From assembly GCF_002095385.1 (NCBI RefSeq), contig NZ_MIPP01000013.1:17125-81124 (forward strand): a stretch of 64,000 nt of DNA, written 5' to 3'. Shown piece after piece: positions 7,741 through 16,023 of the stretch (position 1 is its first letter; the number at the start of each line of letters is the position of its first letter). A program made the position numbers and the translations under genes. Under the pieces are notes generated by a model. That model was not told where the DNA came from and searched no databases. It saw nothing but the letters and a program-made list of their open reading frames with translations. The DNA is from Pantoea eucrina. Its GTDB lineage: Bacteria; Pseudomonadota; Gammaproteobacteria; Enterobacterales; Enterobacteriaceae.

Positions 7741-9240
7741 TTAACCGAGGTTGCCGCTCAGGCGATCGCGAAAATCGCTGCTGCGGTTATCCAGACCGGT
7801 AAAGGTAACTGTGGCACCGTGACGCTGATAACGGTATTCGATAGAGTCCAGCGCGGCGACGCTGGAGGCGTCCCAGATCTGAGCGTGCGTCAGATCGATA
7901 GTGACCTGGCTCGGATCGTGGCCATAATCAAAGTGCTCGAACAGGTCATTACTGCTGGCAAAAAATAGCGGACCGCGTACGGTGTAGTGAACCCGATCCC
8001 CTTCCGGGCTGAGCGTGCGCTCGGCATGAATAACATGGGCGATACGCCGGGCAAACAGCATCATGGCCAGAATCACGCCGAGCAGCACGCCAATCGCCAG
8101 GTTGCTGGTCCAGACGGTGATCGCGACAGTCACCACCATCACCAGCGTCTCTGACCACGGCATCCGTTTCAGCGTTGCGGGTTGCAGGCTGTGCCAGTTA
8201 ACGGTCTTCACCGCCACCACCATCATAATGCCCGCCAGAACCACCATCGGGATCTGCGCCATGATATGGCTCAGGCCAGTAACCAGCAGCAGCAGTACCA
8301 GTGCCGCCGCTATGGTTGAAATCCGGGTACGCGCGCGGCCCAGTTCGACGTTGACAATTGTCTGCCCAATCATGGCGCAGCCGGCGATGCCGCCGTAGAA
8401 ACCGGCGAGAATATTGCCAATGCCCAGCGCCCAGGATTCGCGCCGTTTTCCTGACGGCGTGTCGGTAAGATCGTCCACCAGCTTTGCCGTCAGCAGCGAC
8501 TCCATCAGGCCAACAAACGCAACGGAGAGCGCGGCGGGCCAGACGATCTGCAGCGTCTGCAGGTTCAGCGGCACCAGCAGTTCGGTAAACCCGGGCAGCC
8601 CGGCGCTCATCGGACCTTCATCGCCCACGCTGGGTACGCGATAACCGAGCAGCAGAGCGACGGCGGTAACCACGACAATGGCAACCAGCGGTGAGGGAAC
8701 ACTTTTCAGTACGCGCGGCAGCAGCAGCACAATGGCCAGCGTGGCGGCAAACAGGCCCCAGACCAGCGCGGAATGGCCCCAGACGTGCGGCACTTGCGCA
8801 AAGAAAATCAGTACGCCCAGCGCGTTGACAAAGCCCAGCATCACCGAACGCGGGATATAACGCATCATGCGCGAAAGGCCGGTGACGCCAAACACAATCT
8901 GAATAACGCCCGCCAGAATCACGGCAGGCAGAATATAGGCCACGCCGTGCGCATGAACCATCGGGCCAATAACCAGCGCCACTGAACCGGCCGCCGCGGT
9001 CACCATCGCCGGACGCCCGCCCAGCAGTGAAAGCGTCAGACAGAGCACGACCGAAGCGATCAGGCTGACTTTGGGATCAACACCCGCAATAACAGAGAAA
9101 GAGATAACTTCAGGAATGAGTGCCAGCGCGGTGATCACCCCGGCCAGGCATTCGCGGGTAAGCAGGGCGGGTGAACGCAGAACGCGGGCGACCGTTAAAT
9201 CGCCCGCGTCAGCACTATTGCGATCGGTTTGTGAATTCAT
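7741..9240 (-). CDS. SulP family inorganic anion transporter
   Basis: Inner-membrane anion transporter of the SLC26/SulP family. A run of hydrophobic segments covers about 28-400 (TRECLAGVITALALIPEVISF at the start, the typical SulP entry). A soluble STAS domain of about 70 residues follows (VTIDLTHAQIWDASSVAALD). At 499 residues it is shorter than E. coli DauA. Members move sulfate, bicarbonate or dicarboxylates; the substrate cannot be assigned here. The ATG has only a distant AAGAG as ribosome site, and two short overlapping ORFs end 20 bases upstream, so its translation may be coupled to them. Confidence 0.9.
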   Translation of the reverse strand: MNSQTDRNSADAGDLTVARVLRSPALLTRECLAGVITALALIPEVISFSVIAGVDPKVSLIASVVLCLTLSLLGGRPAMVTAAAGSVALVIGPMVHAHGVAYILPAVILAGVIQIVFGVTGLSRMMRYIPRSVMLGFVNALGVLIFFAQVPHVWGHSALVWGLFAATLAIVLLLPRVLKSVPSPLVAIVVVTAVALLLGYRVPSVGDEGPMSAGLPGFTELLVPLNLQTLQIVWPAALSVAFVGLMESLLTAKLVDDLTDTPSGKRRESWALGIGNILAGFYGGIAGCAMIGQTIVNVELGRARTRISTIAAALVLLLLVTGLSHIMAQIPMVVLAGIMMVVAVKTVNWHSLQPATLKRMPWSETLVMVVTVAITVWTSNLAIGVLLGVILAMMLFARRIAHVIHAERTLSPEGDRVHYTVRGPLFFASSNDLFEHFDYGHDPSQVTIDLTHAQIWDASSVAALDSIEYRYQRHGATVTFTGLDNRSSDFRDRLSGNLG

Positions 9241-9260
9241 AACGTGTGCGGACTCTTAAG

Positions 9261-9329
9261 TTATAAAGCGTATGCGGCAGCGAGGCAGCAGAAAAACAGG
9301 ATGTTTAGCGTGCGAATGTTACCGGTCAT
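9261..9329 (-). CDS. Short hydrophobic leader ORF, 22 residues
   Basis: Encodes MTGNIRTLNILFFCCLAAAY plus two residues. Its ATG overlaps the stop of the ORF at 9326-9430 (ATGA) and its own stop is 20 bases before the SulP ATG. No ribosome site of its own, so any translation would be by coupling. Could be chance. Confidence 0.25.
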   Translation of the reverse strand: MTGNIRTLNILFFCCLAAAYAL

Positions 9330-9430
9330 TGGTGGTCCAGACCAGCGAAAGAGAGAGAGCAGCAGGGTAAAAAATAACCTCTGCAGGTGGAAATCCAAAA
9401 ACACCTGCAGAGGCGACGCAAAAGCATCAT
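9326..9430 (-). CDS. Short Cys-rich leader ORF spanning the terminator hairpin, 34 residues
   Basis: Starts ATGATG at 9430 and runs through both arms of the hairpin at 9378-9413. Five of 34 residues are Cys (positions 8, 10, 16, 23, 24), several encoded inside the stem. The ribosome site is weak (AACGA). Placement before a possible sulfate transporter makes a cysteine-sensing leader peptide conceivable, but this is inference and the ORF may be incidental. Confidence 0.25.
   Translation of the reverse strand: MMLLRRLCRCFWISTCRGYFLPCCSLSFAGLDHQ
9378..9413 (-). terminator. Terminator/attenuator hairpin in the SulP leader
   Basis: Perfect 12-base arms CCTCTGCAGGTG and CACCTGCAGAGG with a 12-base loop, followed on the minus strand by TTATTTTTT. 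It lies about 140 bases upstream of the SulP start with no minus-strand gene before it, so it would stop a leader transcript rather than end a gene. Confidence 0.65.
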
Positions 9431-9437
9431 TCGTTAC

Positions 9438-9456
9438 TGAATCGTCAGCCGATTCA
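9438..9456 (-). promoter_or_regulatory. First hairpin of the SulP leader RNA
   Basis: TGAATCG-TCAGC-CGATTCA, a perfect seven-base stem with five-base loop, close to the predicted transcription start and upstream of the terminator hairpin. Confidence 0.45.
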
Positions 9457-9466
9457 TGGCGCTAAA

Positions 9467-9494
9467 GTTATACAAAAACAGGGTTTGTGTACAA
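9467..9494 (-). promoter_or_regulatory. Candidate promoter of the SulP leader
   Basis: On the minus strand TTGTAC and TATAAC are separated by 16 bases. The -10 is good, the -35 moderate. A start near 9460 would give a leader of about 220 bases. Confidence 0.4.
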
Positions 9495-9619
9495 CTAATT
9501 TCTTAAGCATTTTGTGCGATATTAGCCGGTTAGCGGGGATTACGGCAGGCTGTGGTCTGACATGTACAGGTGTTTATCTCAAATCGATACAACCTTTTCC
9601 CTTTTATAGCGGCGTGAAT

Positions 9620-9667
9620 TATAATTACGCCTTCTTTTAGTTAGGTATCTAACCATTAGGTGGCTAA
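9620..9667 (+). promoter_or_regulatory. Promoter and two MarR/SlyA-type operators of the efflux operon
   Basis: TATAAT at 9620-9625 serves as -10. Two palindromes, TTAGGTATCTAA (9641-9652, extended to GTTAG...CTAAC) and TTAGGTGGCTAA (9656-9667), share the TTAG-N4-CTAA form of the SlyA consensus TTAGCAAGCTAA and lie 15 bases apart centre to centre. They cover the transcribed leader just before the marR-type start, which fits autorepression. Confidence 0.65.
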
Positions 9668-9669
9668 TC

Positions 9670-10101
9670 TTGACCGACTACCCGCAGCCCTTTTCCCGGC
9701 TTTTACATCAGACGGCTCACGCATGGCGGCTGGCGGTCGATCGCCGGCTGAAAGAGAGCGATTTGAGTATGAGCAGCTGGATGGCGATTGCCAGCGTCGC
9801 CACCGCCAGTCAGCCGCTGACGCAGAAAGCGCTGGCGCAGCAGCTGGGTCTGGAGGACGCGAGCGTGGTGCCACTGGTGGATCGGCTTGTGAAGCAGCAG
9901 CTGCTGGCTCGTCTGCAAACGCCCGAAGATCGGCGTAAGCGTCTGCTGGTGCTGACGACGCAGGGAGAGCAGGCGTTTACTCAGGTCAAAGCGCAGGCAG
10001 ACGATCTGCGCAGTCAGCTGCTGGCTGATATCGATCCCGCTGCGCTGGCTGTCACGGAGACGGTGCTGCAGCAGCTGCTCGATCGTCTGGGTAGCGCCTG
10101 A
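9670..10101 (+). CDS. MarR family transcriptional regulator
   Basis: 143-residue winged-helix regulator of the MarR/SlyA type. Recognition helix region LTQKALAQQLGLEDASVVPL (about 51-70) and wing LVKQQLLARLQTPEDRRKRL are clear. Start is TTG with AGGTGG about eight bases upstream; the second operator ends just before it. It is followed after two bases by the MFS pump gene, so it very likely represses the efflux operon and responds to a pump substrate. Confidence 0.9.
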   Translation: MTDYPQPFSRLLHQTAHAWRLAVDRRLKESDLSMSSWMAIASVATASQPLTQKALAQQLGLEDASVVPLVDRLVKQQLLARLQTPEDRRKRLLVLTTQGEQAFTQVKAQADDLRSQLLADIDPAALAVTETVLQQLLDRLGSA

Positions 10102-10103
10102 GC

Positions 10104-11774
10104 ATGGCCAGACGTAATCCCTACGCGCAGCGGGAATGGCTGCCGCATGAAAAGCCGATGCTGCCAGGCTCCCCCTCCACGCCGCTGCATTCGCCAGGCA
10201 AGCGCGTCGCGTTTGGCCTGATTGGCTTGCTGATCACGCTGACCGGCGCGCTCAGCAACGCGCTGGTCACGGCAAACCTGACCAATCTGCAGGGGACGTT
10301 TGCCGCTTACAGCAATGAGATCGCCTGGCTGCCGGCGGTTTATGTGATGGGAAACATTTCAATTAACCTGCTGCTGGTAAAATTTCGCCAGCAGTTTGGC
10401 CTGCGGCTGTTTACCGAAGCGTTTCTGGTGCTGTATGTCATCGTGGCGTTTTTTCATCTGTTCGCCAACGATCTCAGTTCCGCCATTATTGTGCGCACCG
10501 CACACGGAATGGTGGCTGCCGCGCTCAGTTCGCTGGGGATCTACTATCAGGTACAGGCGTGGCCGGCAAAACACCGGCTGAAAGCGCTGGTGATCGGTAT
10601 CACGGCTTCCCAGCTGGCGATCCCGCTGGCGCGACTCTTTTCTACCGAGCTGCTGCAGCTGGAGGAGTGGCGTGGTCTCTATCTGTTTGAGCTCGGGCTG
10701 GCGCTGATTGCGCTCGGCTGCGTGCTGGTGGTCAGGCTGCCCCCGGGAGACCGCATTAAAGCGTTTGAAAAACTCGATTTTGTCACCTTTCTGCTGCTGG
10801 CACCGGGTATGGCGCTGCTGTGCGGTGTGCTGTCACTGGGACGCATCGAATGGTGGTTTACCACGCCGTGGCTGGGTGTTTGTCTGGCGCTGGCGCTGGT
10901 GCTGATTGTTTCAGCCGTTGTGGTGGAGCATAACCGGACCAATCCACTGATCAACACCCGCTGGCTGAGTAGCGGCATGATTGTCCGGCTGGGTATCGCC
11001 ATGATCATGATCCGTATTGTGCTGGCTGAGCAGAACACCGGGGCGATCGGCTTTTTGCAGCAGCTGGGGCTGCTTAACGATCAGCTGCATGGCCTGGCGC
11101 TGGCCATTATTGCCGGCGTCATCTGCGGCATCATCGCCAGTGCGCTGACCATCAAGCCTGGCCAGCTTAACTGGCCAATTGTAACCTCGCTGGCAATTAT
11201 GATTGTGGCTTCGCTGATGGACGCGCAGTCAAATCCGCTGACGCGCGCGCACAACCTCTATTTTAGCCAGTTCCTGCTGGGCTTCAGCAGCGCCTTTTTC
11301 CTGGCGCCAGCGATGCTGCTGGGGATCGGCAGCGTGGTGACGCAGCCGAAAAACCTGGTCAGCTTTGTGGTGCTGTTTGGTATGAGCCAGAATCTGGGCG
11401 GGCTGATTGGTTCAGCCATTCTCGGAACGTTTCAGACCTGGCGGGAGAAGTATCACTCCAGCCTGCTGGCCGACCAACTCTCGCAGCTCGATCCTAACGT
11501 GACGGAACGGCTGGATCAGTACAGCGCGCTGTTTCGCAGTCAGCTGACCGATAGCGTGCTGCTGGGCGCCCAGAGCAGCAGCCAGCTGCAGACCGTCGCC
11601 ACGCTGCAGGCGAACGTCCTTGCGTATAATGACACTTATCTGCTCACGGCAGCCCTGGCGATGTGCACGCTGCTGTGGGTATTATGGCGGCTGTCGCGTC
11701 AGCGTTATCTTGCGTGGCGGCAGGCGAAAAATCATCATGATGAGCCGCGTCAGACAGCGCCCTCAGCGAACTAA
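10104..11774 (+). CDS. MFS transporter of a tripartite efflux system (EmrB-like)
   Basis: 556-residue major facilitator protein with about 14 hydrophobic segments, as in the DHA2 drug:proton antiporters. Conserved early features are LSNALVTANLTNLQGTF and IAWLPAVYVMGNI. The C terminus is polar and cytoplasmic. It stands second in a MarR-MFS-HlyD-OMF operon, so it should be the inner-membrane pump that works with the fusion protein and outer-membrane factor encoded next. Substrate unknown. Confidence 0.88.
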   Translation: MARRNPYAQREWLPHEKPMLPGSPSTPLHSPGKRVAFGLIGLLITLTGALSNALVTANLTNLQGTFAAYSNEIAWLPAVYVMGNISINLLLVKFRQQFGLRLFTEAFLVLYVIVAFFHLFANDLSSAIIVRTAHGMVAAALSSLGIYYQVQAWPAKHRLKALVIGITASQLAIPLARLFSTELLQLEEWRGLYLFELGLALIALGCVLVVRLPPGDRIKAFEKLDFVTFLLLAPGMALLCGVLSLGRIEWWFTTPWLGVCLALALVLIVSAVVVEHNRTNPLINTRWLSSGMIVRLGIAMIMIRIVLAEQNTGAIGFLQQLGLLNDQLHGLALAIIAGVICGIIASALTIKPGQLNWPIVTSLAIMIVASLMDAQSNPLTRAHNLYFSQFLLGFSSAFFLAPAMLLGIGSVVTQPKNLVSFVVLFGMSQNLGGLIGSAILGTFQTWREKYHSSLLADQLSQLDPNVTERLDQYSALFRSQLTDSVLLGAQSSSQLQTVATLQANVLAYNDTYLLTAALAMCTLLWVLWRLSRQRYLAWRQAKNHHDEPRQTAPSAN

Positions 11775-11785
11775 ACGGAGAAGAG

Positions 11786-12877
11786 ATGAGTCAACAGGAT
11801 GATCTGCAGGTGGCTGAGCGCGAACGTGCGCATCGCCGCCGCACGCTTTCCATCGCCGCTGGCGCGGGAATTGTGATTGTGGGTGTGCTGGTAATTCTTT
11901 ATGCCTGGCAGCTCTGGCCGTTTACCAGCAGCGTACAGACCACGGAAAACGCCTATGTGCGCGGTCAGATCACCTTTATCAGTCCGCAGGTCAGCGGCTA
12001 TCTGACCGGCGTTGAAGTTGTGGATCTGCAGCCGGTGAAGCAGGGCGAGCTGCTGATGACCATTGACGATCGTATCTATCGTCAGCGCGTGCATCAGGCT
12101 CAGGCGCAGCTGGAGATGAAAGTGGCGGCACTGAAAAATAATCAGCAGCAGCGAAAAAGCGCTGAAGCGACCATTCTCAGCAATAAAGCCGCGCTGGAGA
12201 ATGCCCGGGCACAGAGGCAGAAAAGCGGGCTCGACCTGAAACGGGTGGAAAATCTGGCGTCGGATGGGTCGCTTTCGGTGCGCGAGCGTGATGCGTCGCG
12301 TGCCGCGGATGCGCAGGCGCAGGCGCAGATGCGGCAGGCCGAAGCGCAGGTTGCCGTAGCGCAACAGAATCTGCAAACCGTGGTAGTAAACCGCGCTTCG
12401 CTGGAAGCTGACGTGGCTAACGCCCGTGCGGCGCTGGAGCTGGCGAATATCGACCTTGCTAACACCCGGATTGTGGCACCTGATAGTGGTCAGCTGGGAC
12501 AGCTCTCCGTGCGTAAAGGAACCTATGTTACCGCCGGTACGCGTCTCACTTCGGTGGTGCCGGATAAAAAGTGGGTGATTGCCAATTTTAAAGAGACGCA
12601 GCTGGCACATATTCGCCCGGGCTTACCGGTAACGTTTAGCGTTGATGCGCTTAACGGCCGTCGCTTCAGCGGCAGAGTAGAGTTTATCTCTCCTGCGGCT
12701 GGCTCAGAGTTCAGCGCCATCTCCCCCGACAATGCCACCGGAAACTTTGTGAAGATTGCGCAGCGCATTCCGGTACGGATCGGCCTCGATCCCGATGCGC
12801 AGCAGCTGCTGCGTCCGGGCATGTCAGTGGAGGTCAGCATCGATACTGCCGCAGAGCCGGCGAAGGAGACGCCGTGA
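11786..12877 (+). CDS. HlyD/EmrA-type membrane fusion protein
   Basis: 363-residue periplasmic adaptor. One N-terminal membrane anchor (about 22-44), then a lipoyl half (VQTTENAYVRGQITFISPQV), a long Ala/Gln-rich coiled-coil hairpin (about 95-205), the second lipoyl half (ANTRIVAPDSGQLGQLSVRK) and a beta-barrel. It starts 12 bases after the MFS gene with AACGGAGAAGAG before the ATG; its TGA overlaps the GTG start of the next gene. Confidence 0.92.
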   Translation: MSQQDDLQVAERERAHRRRTLSIAAGAGIVIVGVLVILYAWQLWPFTSSVQTTENAYVRGQITFISPQVSGYLTGVEVVDLQPVKQGELLMTIDDRIYRQRVHQAQAQLEMKVAALKNNQQQRKSAEATILSNKAALENARAQRQKSGLDLKRVENLASDGSLSVRERDASRAADAQAQAQMRQAEAQVAVAQQNLQTVVVNRASLEADVANARAALELANIDLANTRIVAPDSGQLGQLSVRKGTYVTAGTRLTSVVPDKKWVIANFKETQLAHIRPGLPVTFSVDALNGRRFSGRVEFISPAAGSEFSAISPDNATGNFVKIAQRIPVRIGLDPDAQQLLRPGMSVEVSIDTAAEPAKETP

Positions 12878-14246
12878 AGCCACTGTTACCTTTATCACTT
12901 GCGCTGTTGCTGCTCAGCGGCTGTGCGACCCAGGTTGAAAAAGCGCCCGCTTCGCTGCCCATCCCGGAGCAGTGGCGCGATCGGACCGGACCGCAGGCGC
13001 CGCCGGAAGCCGCATGGTGGCGCACCTTTGGCGACAGCGATCTGAATCGTCTGGTCAGTCAGGCACTGAAATATAATAGCGATATTCTTCTTGCCCGGGC
13101 GCGGGTCGATCAGTACCGGGCGCAGGTGCGCGCGGCGCAGGGCGATAACTTTCCGGCGCTCTCTGCCGGTGTGGCTGCCAGCCGTCAGCGTTCGCTCTCG
13201 GCGGCAACCGGCCAGCCTTATGAAAGCGCGGTGTTTCAGGGTTTACTGCAGGCTAATTATGAGGTCGATCTCTGGGGCAGCCGCAGTAACAGCATACGCG
13301 CGGCGGAGGCGACGCTGGAGGCGCAGCGCGCTGCTGCGGCGGCGGCTGAGCTTACCGTTGCCAGCTCAGTGGCATCGGGCTACGTTACGCTTGCCTCGCT
13401 GGATGAACAGCTGCGCGTGACGCAGGCGACGCTGGCAACGCGCGAAAACTCCCGCCAGCTTGCCCGGCGCAGTTTGAAACCGGCTATACGTCGCGACTGG
13501 AGTGGATGCAGGCGGAGTCAGAGTACCAGACGGCCAGCGCGCAAATTCCGCAGCTGCAGCATCAGATCGCGCAGCAGGAGAACGCATTAAGCGTTCTGGC
13601 GGGCATGAACCCGCGTGAAATCGCACGCAGCCATCGCTTTGACAACATCCGGCCGCACGCTCTGCCCGCGCTGCTGCCGTCGCAGCTGCTGAACCGGCGT
13701 CCCGACATTGTTCAGGCGCAGCGTGAGCTGCTGGCAGCAGATGCCTCTCTGGCGTCCGCACGCGCCAGACTGCTGCCTTCACTCAACCTCACCGCCAGCG
13801 GCACGCTGCAAAGCAGCGAGCTGCATACGCTACTGGATAATCCGTTTCGTCTCTGGAGCCTGGGGGGCAGTATCCTGGCACCGCTGCTTAATCGCGAAGC
13901 GCTGACGGCACAGGTTGACGTGCAGATGGCTACGCGCAATCAGGCGCTCTATAGCTATGAAAAAACGGTGCGTAACGCTTTCTCAGAAACAGAGGATGCG
14001 CTGGATGCGATCCGCCGTAATCAGGAGCAGCTGGCGGAACTGCAAAAGCAGGAGCAGTTTGTAGCGGAAGCGTACCGGATTGCCCGGAATCGCTATCAGA
14101 ATGGTTATGCTTCGTATCTTGATGAGCTTGATGCACAGCGTACGCTGTTCAGCACGCAGCTTAATATTGTCTCGGTAAAAAATAATCTGCTGCAGGCGCA
14201 AATCGATCTCTATCGGGCGCTGGGTGGCGGCTGGCACGCCGCCTGA
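12874..14246 (+). pseudogene. Outer-membrane factor lipoprotein of the efflux system, NodT family (frameshifted)
   Basis: TolC-like channel lipoprotein. The GTG start overlaps the previous stop; MKPLLPLSLALLLLSGC gives a lipobox with Cys at 17. Reading is normal to about codon 199 (RENSRQLARR), then must shift one base near 13470: the present cggcgcag would be cggcgccag if one C were restored, giving RRQFETGYTSRLEWMQAESE and continuing to the stop at 14246. Restored length is 457 residues, right for the family. Either a true lesion that uncouples the pump or a base-call error; similar single deletions elsewhere in the window favour the latter. Confidence 0.85.
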
Positions 14247-14389
14247 AGCGGGATCCTGGCGGTAGCAGGAAAGTAATAAAGTCACGCGCGGTATCTGTTT
14301 CGCACAGAAATAGTCGTGAAATATTTATCACTTTCCATTACACTCAGCGCGCAATTTTGCCCTGATTCTGCTTACGCTATTGAGTTTTC

Positions 14390-14533
14390 ATGAGTTTGCC
14401 GTCCCCACCTGACGATAACGACGAGTCTCACCGTCAACCGCTTGATGATGCGCACTTCGCTATCGTGGTTCTTGCGGTCACTTCGGTAACGCTTATAATC
14501 TTTGTCCTGATGCTCACTCTGTGGATGAGCTAA
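14390..14533 (+). CDS. Small single-helix membrane protein, 47 residues
   Basis: Acidic, Pro-rich N terminus (MSLPSPPDDNDESH) followed by one hydrophobic helix (about 23-45, FAIVVLAVTSVTLIIFVLML). Ribosome site is weak. It follows the efflux operon by 140 bases and precedes another one-helix protein of the same topology, suggesting a pair. Not recognised. Confidence 0.5.
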   Translation: MSLPSPPDDNDESHRQPLDDAHFAIVVLAVTSVTLIIFVLMLTLWMS

Positions 14534-14572
14534 CGCCTGCAACGCAGTATCAACGCCTGCAAGGAGAGCTAA

Positions 14573-14746
14573 ATGGACGCTCGCGACGATAAACTGATCG
14601 CTATCATCGCCTTACTCTGTGCCTGTCTGATTGGCGTGATTTTTCTTGTTACCATGACCTGGCTTACCGATGTGCGCCGTCCTGCCGATACGCTGCAGGA
14701 CGCCAGAAGCTGTGCGCCCGCTTCCCGTCACGCTCAGCGCTCCTGA
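14573..14746 (+). CDS. Small single-helix membrane protein, 57 residues
   Basis: MDARDDKLIAIIALLCACLI begins a single transmembrane helix (about 8-31), then a short basic tail. AAGGAGAG lies six to seven bases before the ATG, so translation is well supported. Its 3' end overlaps the corrected end of the convergent GH1-like gene by 13 bases. Not recognised. Confidence 0.6.
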   Translation: MDARDDKLIAIIALLCACLIGVIFLVTMTWLTDVRRPADTLQDARSCAPASRHAQRS

Positions 14747-15875
14747 CGCTGCCATTTGATCTGCTGACCGCGCAGCTCCAGGGCCAGTCCCTCATGCAGA
14801 GTACGATTACCGTTAGGATCGCCCAGCCCGAACAGGCGCCGGGAGAGCGGCGATCGTCCGCCCAGGCGGGATACTCCACCACCGGATAGAGTGAAATTCC
14901 CTCCAGCGCAACGCCCTGAGCCAGCGCCAGCCGCGCTTCCGCACTGACGTGCCGCAGCCAGGGCGCGCGCGCATCGCCTTCAGCCCCCGTTTCCGCCAGC
15001 AGCAGCGGACGCTGATAGCGCTGCCAGCACGCCAGCAGCAGCTGGTGCAGGGGCTGACGCTGCGGATGATCGGGTGGCAGGGTATCGCCTGACCAGAACC
15101 AGTGGTTGTCGGGATAGTAGTTCAGGCCCAGAATATCGAGAAAGTCCGCCTGTCCGCCGAGTCCCGGTTCAGCGCGCCCGGCCAGCCAGTCCCATGCTTC
15201 AAACTGCATCTCATGCTGCCGGGCAGCATGCCCGGCACTCTCTGGCTTATCCGGATCCGCAGCGATCTGCACCAGCGGATCGGTCAGCACAAAGCGTGCT
15301 TCAGGATAGACATCGCGGATCGCATGCATCGCGGCCAGCGAGGCGCGCACCAGCTGGCGCTTCAGATCGCGTCCGCGTTCGCTGGCGTAAGGATCGAGCC
15401 ATGAAACATCAGCCCCGGCCCAGGCCCAGAATGAGATTTGATTAATCGGGGTAAAAAACGGCTGCTCCACGCCCTCATCGCGCATCAGCTGTGCCATAGC
15501 GCGTGCATAGCGGGCAAAGTGCTCAACGAACGCCGGTTTCCAGATATCGAGGTGTGCCGGATAACCAAAATGCGCCAGCTCCCAGATAATCTGCATATTG
15601 TGGCGTGCGGCCGCATGGATCATTGGCAGAAAGGAGCGCCAGTCGTAGTGGTCAGGCGTCGCTTCAATCAGATGCCAGCGCGCACCGTCGCGCGCCGTGA
15701 GCAAACCTTCCCGCACCAGCGCGGCGTAATCTTTGTCCAGCAGCATATCGTGTCCGCTACTGACAACCATATCCAGACGGCGGCCGCCGCTGCGACAGGC
15801 GGTAGAGCAGGGAAAGCTGCCCTGAAAAAAACTGCGAAAAAGCCGGGGTTGATAATGAGGCAGTAACGCGGTCAT
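14734..15875 (-). pseudogene. Glycoside hydrolase family 1-like protein (frameshifted)
   Basis: TIM-barrel protein resembling bacterial GH1 beta-glucosidases: WELAHFGYP near residue 99, a TPINQISFWAW motif at the acid/base position (Q146), DILGLNYYP (about 247) and LLAETGAEG with putative nucleophile E295. The acid/base Glu expected in TP(V/I)NEISF is Gln. After DDRRSP (about 340-345) the frame breaks at a G run (14841-14843); one extra G restores RRLFGLGDPNGN and ends at 14734, about 380 residues. In the uncorrected frame reading continues to 14664 with non-homologous sequence. AGGAG lies seven bases before the ATG. Confidence 0.75.
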
Positions 15876-16023
15876 ATTTCACTCCTCAGGGTAATCGCCC
15901 GATGCAGAACCACGGGCTAAGTCTAGACTAAATTAGCAGCCGGCTCTGCCGGTCAGGCGTGCAGGTTGCCTGCCACAGCGACAATGCCAATAATAAGCGT
16001 GATTACGTATTCAGGGATCCAGT

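Noticed and set aside
9434..9457. Seven-codon leader peptide (MNRLTIQ) at the first SulP leader hairpin
   Set aside because: No ribosome site and it would start within a few bases of the predicted transcript 5' end.
14664..14733. Extended C terminus of the GH1-like gene as translated in the uncorrected frame
   Set aside because: Composition changes abruptly after the G run, and the alternative frame continues the family-like sequence to a stop at 14734.
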